A stretch of DNA of 64,000 nucleotides, from positions 501,836 to 565,835 of the forward strand of contig CAJJDO010000001.1 of the NCBI GenBank assembly GCA_905183005.1, read 5' to 3'. The notes under the pieces are model-generated. The model made no database searches, was not told the origin of the DNA, and saw only the letters and a program-made list of their open reading frames with translations. Origin of the DNA: Paramecium pentaurelia. Taxonomy: Eukaryota; Ciliophora; Oligohymenophorea; Peniculida; Parameciidae. Each line of letters opens with the position of its first letter. Position 1 is the stretch's first letter. The position numbers and the translations under genes are program-made. Below, one piece after another: positions 47,009 through 59,367 of the stretch.

Positions 47009-48219
47009 ATGGATAGTTTATTTAGTTTAGAGTATTTAATTCAATAACTCAACACAAAACCTATAGCTGGGAATACAAGAAGCAGCATTGAGAAATTTTT
47101 AGAAATATTGGACAAACCTAAGATTAATTTGAATGAATTGAAAAAGTTATCAAATTTAGGCGTGCCTGATGATATCAAGGGTTTAAGATCATTAGTTTGG
47201 AAATTATTGCTTGGGTACCTTCCAGTGGATCGAACAAAATGGAATTCAACAATCAGAACTAATATTGAGATTTATGAATAGTTTTGCAACGATTTGATAA
47301 AGTCAAAGTTGTAAAAATAGATGACTGAATCAAATGAATATGAAGATCAAGAAAATAAATAAAATAAAAATTAAGATCATCCATTAAACAAATCATAATA
47401 ATCTATTTGGAAAAGCTTTTTTGATGATTAAGTAATATGGGAAGAGGTGGAAAAAGACACAGTTAGAACAAGGGCAGAATTGTCTTTCTTTGTCTCTCCA
47501 ACTCAGATTCCAAATAAGTATCCAGTGTACTTTAGAACTTAATGTCGAAGAGAAAGGAGATTGGCAAAAGATTATGAACATAGACATTATGATGTACTCA
47601 CACGAATATTGTTTATATATGCAAAGCTAAATCCAGCAATCAGATATGTGGTATTAAATTTATGTATTCAAGTAAGGAATGAATGAGCTGCTTGCTCCTT
47701 TATATTATGTTTTCTATAGCGATACAAATGAATTATTTTTATAATCTGTTGAAAGTGATGCATTTTTCTGTTTCACAATATTTATGGCTGATGCTAAAGA
47801 TAGGTATTAATATTCATATTCTGAATTTTAGTTTTTTAAGAGCACTTGATGATTCATAAGACGGAATTAAGTCTAAAATGAATAATTTAAACACTTTATT
47901 AAGAATTCATGAAATTGAAATATGGGATAATTTATAGAAATAAGGAATTCATCCTTAATTTTATAGTTTAAGATGGATCATGCTATATTTAACATAAGAA
48001 TTTGAATTGCATGGTGTTTTTATTTTATGGGATAGTATTTTGAGCCATTCTAATAAAAATGAATATTTACTTTTTTTATGTTTGAGCATAATAAAAGAAT
48101 TAAAACCATCTCTTTTATTAGATGATTTTACAGATATAATGGAGGGATTGTAATAGGTAGGTAAAATTTAGGTGGAAAAGATTTTATAAATAGTATCCCA
48201 AATTTATTAACATAATTGA
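47009..48219 (+). CDS. TBC-domain RabGAP, TBC1D13-like
   Basis: 386 residues after introns 47651-47672 and 47804-47831. TBC motifs are present: LGVPDDIKGLRSLVWKLLLGYLP (start of domain), HRHYDVLTRILFIYAKLNP, RYVQGMNELLAPLYYVF, and RWIMLYLTQEFELHGVFILWDS. In canonical TBC domains the catalytic arginine and glutamine come from IxxDxxR and YxQ; here YVQGMNE supplies the glutamine, and an R-R-T-type arginine (DTVRTRAE) precedes it. The similarity is closest to TBC1D13. It probably accelerates GTP hydrolysis on a Rab. Confidence 0.88.
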
Positions 48220-49064
48220 ATAGTTTCATAAATATCTATTTATTAAAAGTCAAATTTTTTATAACATATATAAAATCTAAACCTCGATTTTAGATATTAA
48301 ACATTTTGAAATATTCCTTTCAGTTATAGCTTCTAGTCTGAGACAAATAAATTTTAAAAATCACAAAAATATCTCTATTGTTCTTTTGCAAATTAGGCAT
48401 CTATTTAAAAGGACATAAAAGTCTTGAATTAACTAAGTCAAAATATTCACAAATTCGAAGTATTTATATTATTTCTTATTCCTTTAAGAAAAGTATAAAT
48501 TATAATTAAAACAATCTAGAAATAAAAATTTTTTGTAAGATTTTTCTTTTGAAAGAAATCAAAAAAATAATTATGAATATGGTTGAAAAAAGTTCATTAA
48601 ATGCAATGATTGACCAAACAAGAATAAGATTTAGTATTTTAATTGTTTATATCAGAATTATTTCTATATCTGGTGTTTTAGCCCTTAAAATAAAAGTAAG
48701 TTATAATTTATTTTCGATAACTAAATGAAGTAAGAGGTCATATTCAAAAGATTAGAAATTAAAAAATAAGTTCTTAAAATGTATTATTTTCTTTCTAGTT
48801 AAGGGGGTGTATTTTATTATAAAATTTTTTATTAATTAAGTTCTTTATTATTTGATAAAGGTGAATTCATTGATGATTGTGTTAAAATTGATGAAAAATG
48901 AAGTGTGTTCCATTGTGATGCACTATTTTGGAATCATTTTAGTCATTTTTTATGAAGAATATCCAATCAAATGTTAGATATACAATTATCCTTAATGAGC
49001 CAATCAAATTGAGAATTTTTATTTAAATACAACACTTTGGTTTAAGTTTAAAATATTAATTATA
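48220..49064. promoter_or_regulatory. H2B upstream region with two CCAATCA boxes
   Basis: About 845 bases before histone H2B. Two CCAATCA motifs lie at 48963-48969 and 49000-49006, 37 bases apart and about 60-100 bases from the ATG. CCAAT boxes are frequent in eukaryotic histone promoters; their role here is inferred. A short hypothetical ORF near 48577 is not convincing. Confidence 0.5.
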
Positions 49065-49442
49065 ATGGCTCCATCAAAATCACCAAAAGCAGAAGCAAAA
49101 AAGACTGTTAAGACAGTTAAGACTAAAAAATCAACCAATACTGACAAGAAAAAGTCAAGAAGACGATAAGAAACTTTTGCCTTATACATTTATAAAGTAT
49201 TGAGATAAGTGCATCCAGAAATTGGTGTTTCAAGAAAAGCTATGAACATTATGAATTCATTCATTAATGATATTTTTGATAGAATTGCTCTTGAAGCCAG
49301 CAAATTAGTCAGATTCAACAAAAGAAGAACTCTCAGCTCAAGGGAAATTTAAACTGCTGTCAAATTATTACTTCCAGGAGAATTGGCCAGACATGCTATT
49401 TCAGAAGGAACAAAAGCTGTTACCAAATACACAAGTGGCTGA
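49065..49442 (+). CDS. H2B: Histone H2B
   Basis: 125 residues, single exon. After a lysine/serine/threonine-rich tail the histone fold is unmistakable: ALYIYKVLRQVHPEIGVSRKAMNIMNSF, DRIALEASKLVRFNKR, LSSREIQTAVKLLLPGELARHAISEGTKAVTKYTSG. The terminal TKYTSG carries the conserved lysine corresponding to the ubiquitylation site. No intron is present, as in many histone genes. Confidence 0.98.
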
Positions 49443-50828
49443 TTATATAAGTTTAATTAAGTTCAGATATTAAATAACTCCTTCTTAATTTTAACAATTC
49501 TTTTTATTTTTGTTAAATTATTTTAATGATTTTGTAAAATAAATCTACTCTTTATAATAACTCTTACCCAATCTACAATGAATACAAAGCAATGTCTAAT
49601 TATATATTAAAACTATATCTAAAATAAGTATAATCAACTTAGAAAATGCAAATCCTCAAATAATTATATAATCTTGTTAATTCAAATTTTGAATTATCTG
49701 TTAACATATTGTTAGAATTATACCTATTATTGAGTTAAAACATAAATTATAAAATATAATTTAGAGAACACAGCAAAAAATATGTTAATGTTATGGTTTA
49801 CTGAATAATGAATTGTATTTTATGTAAAATTTATTTCCAAACCTACTAATAGTCATTTCATTAAAAGAAATGACTACTTACGAATCTGGAATGCATTTTG
49901 CTTTATAATTAATTCAAGTATTTCATGTCCATGATTTGGTCATCAAATTATCACAAATTTAATTATTTTAATTATTATTAATAATTTTTTGCAAATTCGG
50001 TAATAAATAGTGGATTAAAATTCTTATATCGTGATTTCAATTATTAAATAACAGAATTCCTCTTTTATAAACCTAGATAGAAATTAACACATACTTTTAT
50101 GAGTATTCTAGCATAGATCAACTAATTAATATAATGAAATTAGATTTTCTAATTTCTTTTCATACGACTGATTAGGTTTAAAATCATTCAACAGAAGCAG
50201 AATCAAATACTTAATTATACTAACAAAGTAGTTGTTGAGAGAATAGAAAAATAATTAAAAAATGAAGTTATTTATTTATTTTTATTATGGATAAGAATGA
50301 AAAATTAAAAAAAATCAAAAATTCTATCTTTATAATAAAAATGATTTATGCTCAAAATGCAGGAGAAATAACTCATTCAATTTACATACTATTTTATAAG
50401 TATTAAGGTTTATTTTAAATCCTATCTAAATTTGTTGTATACAATAATCTTTTTCAAAGAACATAGTTCTAACATGAACTTAACATTTCTTAATGATGTA
50501 GAAGCCTTCTAATTTATTGTTTGATGATTATCCCCTATATATTTAAGTAAGTCTGAGTTCAGAAGTGTTTTGAATTATTTTAATTATAAAACTTTTTAAT
50601 TAACTGTTATCAATTTTATTTATTGAAAAATTAATTCAACCATGCTAAGATTACTTTTCAATTAAAATATTTGTGATATATTTTTATAGGAAACTAAATA
50701 TATGATTTGAAATAAGGTAGTTTTTTTATTTAATCTAAGCTTTGGATAATAGCAAAGGTTCTGAGGAATAAATATAAATAATAATATTGATTAATTCACT
50801 TGAGTATATTTTAACTAAACAAAATATA
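49443..50828. other. Long intergenic region
   Basis: About 1.4 kb with no gene recognised. The only structured element seen is a perfect short inverted repeat at 49850-49876. Confidence 0.45.
49850..49876. repeat. Perfect inverted repeat (10-bp arms, 7-bp loop)
   Basis: The arms TAGTCATTTC and GAAATGACTA pair over a 7-base spacer. It lies about 410 bases after H2B; a histone-type 3' stem-loop would be much closer, so it is not the histone RNA terminator. Function unknown. Confidence 0.6.
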
Positions 50829-52043
50829 ATGTTTATTTATTTATAATTAATTTTCACTCTAACTAGAACTTTAATCGTTTAGAATGATGTGACTTCCTTC
50901 TATTAAGATTTGATCCAATAGAAAATATCATTTTTATGTGAATCTGGATCTTTGGCGTTTGTTAATGGATTTTACACTTATTAGATATTTCTGAAAGAAA
51001 ATCATTAGGATTATACAAAATTTACAGACGACGATCAGTTATGGGTAATGTTAACCAATAATGGTTGCTCATCTATTTTGCATGCATATTATAAATATGG
51101 CCCATTCACTTTTTCAAATGGACAACTTGACTTACATCCTAACTCTTATAATAAATTAGTAAATTTATTGTACATTGATTAACCCTTTGGAGTAGGATTT
51201 TCTGAGGGAAGTGGAGAATAGAACAACCATGCTATATATATTTTGGAGTTCATTCAAGAATTTTTAATGAATAAAGGAATAGCTGATATGAAAATAATGT
51301 TTTACGGAAAAGAATATGTGTCATCATTATTTCCACAAATTATTGAAAATTCTTAAGGTTATAATCTAAAAATTGAAGGTTTCATTCTTGAAAATGCATG
51401 GGTAAGTCCAATTCATTAGATTGGATATTATGGATCCTTTTTGTATCAATTAGGCCTGATAGATGATCAAAGAAGAGACGAAATCTATTATAATACAACG
51501 GAAATTTAAGTGTAATTATTGAATTAGAATTTTACAAATATCACTTAACTGAAATTATTAGTAAATCAAAGTCAAAGTGAACTAAAATTAATAAAGAAAA
51601 AAACATAAAACAATATAAAGGATATTATTTAATTTATAAATAATCATTCATTTGAATTATATTAAATTTAAATAGGAGACGAATTTAAGTTATGTAATGA
51701 GATTTAGCATGAAAAGGCTTAATAATTACTACTACATTCCACCTTAAATGAAATAGAAATGATATTAAATAAATAAAAATAAGTTATTGTTTTAGTAAGA
51801 CAAATATAATTTACAGTTACAACTCCCGGTGTTGTTACTTGGGTAAATTAATTGCGATGGTAGCATATAATGAAATGGAGAATGAGTGAGAAAAAGATAG
51901 TTTAGGAAGAAAATTATGATAAAGTATAGAATATTACAAAAAATAAAACAGTTGGGTATATCAAGTAATTTGATAAATTAAAATATATTGTCGCTTACGA
52001 TGAGTTATTCAAATTATTGAAATAAATTATTATTGATAATTGA
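50829..52043 (+). CDS. Serine carboxypeptidase (S10)-like protein lacking the catalytic triad
   Basis: 404 residues, no intron. A signal peptide (MFIYLQLIFTLTRTLIVQ) precedes an S10 fold: MLTNNGCSSILHAYYKYGPFTF resembles the NGGPGCSSL...E.GPF motif, and LLYIDQPFGVGFSEG matches LYLDQPVGVGFSY. The nucleophile motif GESYAG reads GKEYVS, so the catalytic serine is lost. The catalytic Asp segment (usually YxGDxD) reads VRQIQFTVTTPG, and the C-terminal His motif (GHMVPxDQP) reads IVAYDELFKLL, so Asp and His are lost too. It is therefore a secreted or lysosomal pseudo-carboxypeptidase, possibly a binding protein or chaperone. Confidence 0.8.
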
Positions 52044-52058
52044 TTATAAATAAACTAT

Positions 52059-53075
52059 ATGGGTCCATGTTCAATTTATTGTTATAAGAAGGATGATACA
52101 AAAGCAGTAGAAAAGTAAATAATTACTGAATTTAATCTTGCTTTAACAACAAAAGATCAAAAGGAAACTGAAATATAAGAGAAAATAACTTCAATTATTA
52201 AAATCTAGGCTAATTATAGAGGGCATTATGTTAGGAAAAAATGATAAACCCAGAAAGCTAATAATTAAAAAAAGAAAGTTCGCTATCTAATAGAGTATGC
52301 ATTCTTGAAGCATTTAAAACAGAGGATTAATTAAAAATTAAAGAAACAGAAAAAAATTAAGAACTGATAGTTTTATCTGAAATAGAAATGGTTGATGGAA
52401 GCAAGTACAAAGGATAGTGGATGAAAGGATTAAGATGGGGATTTGGAAGGCATTAATGGCCTAATGGTTCTGTGTATGAAGGAGATTGGAAACTTAATTT
52501 AGCATGGGGAAGAGGTAAATTAAAACATGCAGATGTAGATGAATATGAGGGAGAGTGGTAAAGAGATTAGGTGGATGGTTTTGGTATTTACATTCACTCA
52601 AATGGGGCTCGTTATGAAGATTAATAGAAAGATGATCAATAGAACTGGAAAGGTACAGAAGTTTGGAAGGATGGTTCTAAATATGATGGTGAAAATAAAG
52701 AAGGATTGAAACATGAATATGGACATATATATTTCTCAGATGGATCCTACTATGTTGGCTAATTTTTTGAAAATTAGATACATGGAGAAGAAGAATATAT
52801 ATGGTTTGATGGGAAATCCTAAAATGGTTAATGGAAGTACAATAATATGGATGGAAATGGTAGTATGATTTGGGCAGATGGTAATAAATATGTATAAAAA
52901 TGATTAAAAACATGAATTTGGAAAATTCTACTGGGGAGATGGTGGCTTCTACTCAGGATAATGGCTGAATGGAAAATAGGATGGGAAAGGTGAATACATC
53001 GTAGCCACAGGTGAAATAGAATGGGATAATGGGAGAAAGGAAAAAGAGTAAAATGGTTATGAAAATACTCAATGA
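52059..53075 (+). pseudogene. IQ-motif plus MORN-repeat protein with two apparent frameshifts
   Basis: Frame one carries an IQ calmodulin-binding motif, IIKIQANYRGHYVRKK, and stops at an A-run near 52236-52241. The frame shifted by one base continues smoothly with MORN repeats: YKGQWMKGLRWGFGRHQW, YEGDWKLNLAWGRGKL, YEGEWQRDQVDGFGIY and YVGQFFENQIHGEEEY. At a second A-run near 52894 the frame shifts again, and a last MORN unit (FYSGQWLNGKQDGKGEY) leads to TGA at 53073. MORN repeats bind membranes and occur in ciliary and cytoskeletal proteins. Both shifts fall in homopolymers, so sequencing error is as likely as pseudogenisation; no intron could bridge them. Confidence 0.7.
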
Positions 53076-53136
53076 TCAAGATTAATTTTGATTTTTCTTA
53101 TTTTTTCTCACTAATTGTTTATAATAATATATATTA

Positions 53137-54676
53137 ATGAAGATAAACTCTGCCAGCCAATAAAAATTAGCTAATGCCAGACCATAAACTTCAACTTAAA
53201 AAACAGGCTAGTCACCAATAAAGAATAATAAGTATTTAATATTGGGATAATTTTAGATATTTGGTTGCTTCAGGAATATCTAATGCACCTAAAACTGATA
53301 GTAAAATACCAAAATCAATAGCATTATCTCATGATTTCATTTCATTAATTAAATCTGGAACTAATTCCCATATCAACAATTAATTATAGGATAAAAAATA
53401 AAATTTTCGTAGTTAGTTCATATTGGATATTAATGAGGCGAATTAGAAAAAAAATAGACCTTCTTCAAGGCTATAAATACAACGATTAGTCAAAAATAAA
53501 AAAACAGATAATAATCTTAAGTATCATGAAAATTTGATTCAAAAGCAATTCCAAAAATTGTTAGATCTTCAAAAATAGCATTAAAATATACATAGATCTC
53601 CTCCTCAAATACATTATAGAGCTATGAGTAATGGAGATCTCAAGCCTAAAAGTGAAATAGCAAATAAATTAATCGACTATATAAAAAAATAATCTGCTAA
53701 ATAGATTAAGGGTTATAGATCAATATCTAATCCAGATATAATATTAACAGATAGAAGACTAATATCAAAATTTGCAGTCAAGTAAGTATTCTATTAATTT
53801 TTAATAGAACTTAAGCAGGAATGCTTCATACAAAATAAGAGAAAGTTAATCAAGATTCTTATGCAATTCATGAAAAAATAGGAGATATTGATAATTCATA
53901 TTTATTATAAGTTTCAGATGGACATGGTGTTAATGGACATGAAGTTGCATAATTCGTTTAAGAAAGATTACCAAATATTATTGATTAATTATTGAAATCT
54001 CATAAGGGTAAAAAGGATTAAGATATTATGATATAAGTGATATTAAGATAAGCATTTGAAAGAACAACAAAAGAATTATATAAATCAGGAATTGATATTA
54101 CTTATAGTGGAGCTACAACTGTTTGTTTATTAGTTATTAAACATACTGGTTGGTGTGCTAATATAGGAGATTCGAGAGCTATAATTGGAAGATAGAAGGA
54201 TGGATTACATGTTATTGAACTTTCTCATGATTAAAAACCTGATTTACCCAAAGAAGAAAAAAGAATATTATCAAATGGAGGCAGAGTTTAAGCCTATTCT
54301 GATGAAGAAGGAAATCCAATTGGACCAGCTAGAGTTTGGTTAAAAAATGAAAATGTTCCAGGGTTGGCCATGTCTCGAAGTTTTGGAGATTATGTTGCTG
54401 CTTAAGTAGGTGTTATCTCAATTCCAGAAATAATTAAACATACATTTTAAAATGACAAATTTCTTATTATTGCATCTGATGGAATTTGGGAGTATTTATG
54501 ATATTTATAACAGATTTCTCGATAATTAATGGATAATAGATACAGTTTTTGGTTATTATTTGAAAAATGATGCAGAGGGAGCTGTAGACAGATTAGTAAA
54601 GGAAGCTACAGAATCATGGTAAAAAGAAGAAGAAGTTATAGATGATATTACTTGTATTGTTGCATTTTTAAATTGA
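53137..54676 (+). CDS. PP2C-type protein phosphatase
   Basis: 488 residues after introns 53232-53256, 53782-53807 and 54492-54513. The first ~210 residues are Ser/Lys-rich and poorly structured. The PP2C domain has all key motifs: KVNQDSYAIHE (the DR/NQD motif), VSDGHGVNGHE (metal-binding DGHG), YSGATTVCLLV, WCANIGDSRAIIG, GLAMSRSFGDYVA, FLIIASDGIWEFL and VIDDITCIV. The invariant aspartates that bind Mn/Mg are present. It dephosphorylates Ser/Thr; substrate unknown. Confidence 0.93.
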
Positions 54677-54921
54677 GTTATGATTGATTTACATAATATT
54701 TTTCTTATAAATAAATAACCTAATTATTTAATCTTGAAAGTAAAGGAACTTTTTAAAATCGGAAAAAATTAAAAACATTTCAGTTAATTTAAGGATGACG
54801 AAATTCTACTAAGTAGATTATCTAAAATTTTAGAAATCCAATAATTGATTAAATTTAATATCATATGATTTGTAAAAATTTTAACTATAAGATATTATTT
54901 TTCTATATATGCCTAAATATA

Positions 54922-56345
54922 TCACTATGACTCCCTAAATTTATTAACCAAAGTTTTAATTTATTCAATGGATTTATCATTTTGTTTTGGCAAAATGTCT
55001 TTTTTTTCCTTCTTTTCAAATGTTTGTATATTAAAAGTGTTCATATTTCTTAATTATTCAAATAAACGAGAAAATTCATGTAATAATAATTATACCTCAG
55101 TATCTTCTTTGATTAAAATATCATCTGCCTATATTTTGTTTATTATTCGTATTTAAAATATATTGTTTATAATTTTATCAATTTTATAAGTGACTTACTT
55201 TATTGGATTTGTAATGTCTCTAGTAAATAAATTGACTCTATTTATTATGATTAAAATATTAATAAAAAATATTACTATTATTATTAAATAATATGGCCAT
55301 GCCAAATTAAATAAATCTAAAGCTTACAATGAATCATTAATTCTTTATTTGTATATTACTAAATATATCTAAATAGAGCTATCAGTTGATATATCTCTAA
55401 CGTATAATGAATTACATGAATTAGTAGAATAGTAATTATTGTCCCCTTTTGGCATGTCACAATCAAAACTGATATTTAAAATTCTATTTGTCTAACATTC
55501 ACATTGATCATTCATGTCTTAATCATTTGATACATAAAAAGAGTTATCTGGTTTAAATATTTTTATAAAAAAGGATGACTCTAAATTTGACAAAATTTAC
55601 TTAATTATCTTTGTATACCCTATTCCTAAAACCATTCCATAACTGGTTGGATAAGAAAATATCACTGTTTAATTGTTATATAAAATTTAGTGTTTTTATT
55701 CCAAATAGAGATAATTTTCATTCATATTTTCTATAATTGGAAAGTAATGAATAATGTTATTTAATTTATTTATGAGGTAGTATTAATGAAAAAAGATAAA
55801 CATATCATCATAATTGTACATCATTTCTAAAATATATTTATCAATTTGTGCTAATTTTATTGTTTATAACCATCCTTCTTAATTCATAGATTCCATTGAT
55901 TTATATAAAGATCTATATAGAGATATATTATTTTAGGTTAATTTATGTGATAGTATGTATTTTTCAGTAAAAGTGTCATTTGAAATAGTAAAATTATTGA
56001 ATGTAATAGGATGATAAGTATAATTTGTGGTTTATCTCTCAGATAAATAGGCAAGCAGAATTAATTGTTTATAATACCCATCTACTTTTGATAAAATAGT
56101 TTTCGTTAATTTTTGACTATAATCCAAATCTTCGTTCATATTGAATTTAACTTTATTTTCAGAACTTCCAATATAGCCAAATAGAATCCCTAGCATCATA
56201 ACGACTTAATAGGGTTGTTAAGCTTACAGACAACTGACTTAAGCATTATCAATTTAAGCATAAGTCTACCATTAATAGAATTGAAGAACTTTATCCACAA
56301 TTCTTATGAAACTAATTCTCTTAACTTATCTACAATTTTTAACAT
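54922..56345 (-). CDS. Two-pass membrane receptor with Cache-like extracellular domain and HAMP-like segment
   Basis: 463 residues after one intron (56238-56269). The N-terminus has a short cytosolic part (MLKIVDKLRELVSQELW) and a membrane segment around VVMMLGILFGYIG. About 300 extracellular residues follow with a Cache/PAS-like pattern, for example QTVIFSYPTSYGMVLGIGYTKI, plus a cysteine group (CECQTN, FDCDMP, STNSCNS). A second membrane segment, WPYYLIIIVIFFINILIII, is followed by RDITNPIKQVTYKIDKI, a HAMP-like turn, and a ~70-residue helical tail ending VNKFRES. No cyclase, kinase or phosphatase domain is attached. The Cache label is based on layout and is tentative. Confidence 0.6.
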
Positions 56346-56428
56346 AATTTAATTATTTTTATTTAAACATTAACTAATGCATAACAGTGCCTTAAATATA
56401 ATATAAATCCTATGTGGAATCAACATTA

Positions 56429-58189
56429 TCATAAAATTTAAAAATATTTCTCTTTATATTTAGGTCTGTTCTCCATTGGAAAATTAGGGATCGTTGATAA
56501 TTGGAACAACATTTCTTTTAATTCTAATTCACACTCATCTCTAAATTTATTAAGTTCTTCCACAAATATATTTTCAGATCTTAATTTCATCTTAATATCT
56601 AATTATTTATCCCATATAAATGTTAATAATCTAAAATCTAATTAAAACTATACTTTTTTTCTTATTCAATATCAACAAACAAGTCTCTCTCATGTTCTAT
56701 AACTGTTTTTTTGCATTAATTCCATTTGACAACCAAAGGAGTTAAGTCACTATTGTTAAGTATGCCATTAACAATCTTATATTTTTCCAAAATTGGAAAT
56801 GTTATTTTCTTTTATATTTATACAACACTCTAAATAAGCATTTTTAATTCTTACATGTTTTGTTCCACCTAAATATTCTAATATTTCTTCATTACTAAAC
56901 ATTCCCCATTTTTTTAATGGATCTTTTATTGTTTTTACTGAATTTAAACAAGATTTAAAGAATTCTGGATCTTATAATTTTTTAATAAGAAAGTTTTCTA
57001 ATTTTTTTTATGGATCCTCATCTTTCTTTTATAAAACTATACATTCTTAACCTGCATAGAAGATTTTTTCAGCTTCGTCTTCATTTAGAGTATACCAACA
57101 TTAAAATGCATTAGTCCAAAATTACTCTAATTGTTTTTCAGTTTTCTATATGATTTCTTCTGGCTTTTATTTCTTTGGCTTATTTGATTATTTAACTTGC
57201 AATTTATTATTAGCTAACCTTTCTAGATTGCTTAATTAATTATTAAGTAATTAATCCCTATCCTTTTATTCCTTTATTTATTCTTTTTCATAATATCGTT
57301 TCTATTATGAAAGCTTTTTAATAAAATCACTTTCATGTTTGACTCCAATCTAAAATAAATGATTTAATTACAAAAACTCCATTATAATCTACCATAAACT
57401 CAACTTCATTAAATTTTAGTTATTAAACATCTCCTGTTTCTGTATTATAGATATCTACATCTCTTAATTTAAATTCGAAAACACCCATTTATGCATTATT
57501 TTTCCAAGACAAAATTGAGTTTACATAATTATCAAAAGGTTATGTCACCGCTAGCTTTTAGGTTTTGTATTAATAATTATATTTAAAGGTAACTGAAACC
57601 ATATAAACTTAACCTTAAGCAGGCCAATCAAAAGATCTTTTTATTTTTTACTTTAATTTCCATATTTTTTATTCAGCAACTTTAATTTTCTACTCATCAA
57701 GTGCTTATTTTTAAGCTCTGATAATATTTTACACATACATTCAGTATTTGTTTTATTGATTGGAGATAATTCATCACTCTCTAATTGTCTCTCCAATTCT
57801 TTTATATCATTTTAATTTAACCCATTTACAAATTGATCATATGATAGATCCAAACTGTTATTATTTTATTAACTTGATTAAATAACAAATTTCTAATATT
57901 ATTTTTTTTGTTATTCTATCTTTTTTTATGGTAGCGATATTTTTTATTAACCCTCTATCTTAGAATTTCTTTACTTTTCTGCTTATCTCTTATTTGCTGC
58001 CTCCCTTTATCACATTAAATCATAGAAGTACCTATCGATATTATCATCAGGTTTAATCCCAACAGCCTCTATTTTAGCCTACTCTCCATAATCTGGTGAT
58101 TTAGGTCTATTATACACAGGTATCTAATCTTCTAGTTAAGCAATATTTGATTTTGGTGGATCTGGTTTTTTTGAAGGCTTAGAGCCCAT
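56429..58189 (-). CDS. MGSK-start, probably N-myristoylated helical protein (546 aa)
   Basis: Introns 58005-58031, 57716-57738 (ends GAG), 57350-57371, 56830-56854 and 56631-56653 give 546 residues. The start MGSKPSKKP has the Gly-2/Ser-3/Lys-4 pattern of N-myristoylation. A beta-type middle (RSFDWPAQGQVYMVSVTFKY, GVFEFKLRDVDIYN) is followed by coiled coils and a conserved C-terminal helix (IWDKQLDIKMKLRSEN, LFQLSTIPNFPMENRPKY). The C-terminal region looks conserved, but I do not recognise the family. Splicing keeps a continuous frame through all five introns. Confidence 0.6.
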
Positions 58190-58316
58190 TTTATAATATT
58201 AATATATAGTAATTTTATTATCTGATATTATAATCAGAATTCATTAATTCATTATTTTTTAATATTTTATAAAAACCTACATTTAGCTAAATTTCATAAT
58301 GAAAAATATGTTTGCA

Positions 58317-59367
58317 TCAATAAAATTGTGTTGACTACAAATAATATATTTTGAATTATTGACTAATCCTATCTTGAATGCTTTTTATAGCTTCATTTAT
58401 TTCTGAAATTGCTCAAAGCTTCATCATCAAACATAATTGAGCAATAGAAAATCTTATTTTAAGAAAAACTATACTTTTAATATCCTTTTTCAGATTCCAC
58501 AACATTATTTAAAGATTAAATAGATAAATTAACAAAAATAACATAAAGTCTTGGAATTCTTTCTCAATTTCTTCATATTTTTGTTGTTGCTTATTTCATA
58601 CTTTCAACCAATAATTCCAATTTATTCTTTTAATGTTAAAGTTTATCTAAATTTCTAGATATTTCTTATAGAGCTGGTAAAATTGGCATTTGCAAAAGAT
58701 TTTTCTTAAGAATCTCAAACATTTAAAGAAAATAACATTTGCTATCTTTAATCTTTAGCAGATCGTTAGGGCAAAATAATTGATTCACACATTGAAATTC
58801 TAAAAACCAACACCACTAATTAAGAACATTTATGCAATTAATTATTGCTGATTTGTTAAATAGTTTCTCTAAAACTCTTAATTAAAATAACCCATTAAAA
58901 AATTAACTATTGTAATTATTTTATAATTTGAAGTGAAAACAAAAATTTTCAAAATTATTTTCCATATAATCCTCTATCATTATTAAAGATAGAATAAATG
59001 TTGGCTGAATTGCTTCGAAGTGGATGGAAATTTGTGGAGCTTTTTGATATTTAAGATGATTTGTCACAAAATCTAAAATTTGAATTGGTTGTTTATTATT
59101 AAAATATTCTAATTGAAGGTCTACGTTCAATAACATTATCATAATTTGTAACATTCTTTTTTTCTGGGAACAACATTATAGTCTTAAATTCAAAAATACT
59201 CTTACTTTCTTATTTTAAGAATTATCCTCGTTTTATCCTTAGGGTAAGTAATTTTGCTTATCATCGAAATGCTTCCTACCTGTTTTTGCTGGTTATTGTG
59301 TGTTTTCTTTATTAAACATTTTTTTCTTAGGTAACTTCAAATCAGATTAAAGAGTTGTTCTTCTCAT
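58317..59367 (-). CDS. Hypothetical helical protein, intron structure unresolved
   Basis: Minus strand from MRRTTLQSDLKLPKKK at 59367 to TGA at 58319-58317. Likely introns include 23 bases after SQNKK (GTAAGAG...) and 30 bases before INEAIKSIQDRIS near the end. The protein includes a LKKNLLQMPILPALQEISRNLDKLQ helix and ends IQDRISQQFKIYYLQ. Several competing frames remain open in the middle, so the exact product is uncertain. No domain recognised. Confidence 0.45.

Noticed and set aside
49850..49876. Histone mRNA 3' stem-loop
   Set aside because: It is over 400 bases after the H2B stop codon; a histone stem-loop lies within about 100 bases and has a different sequence.
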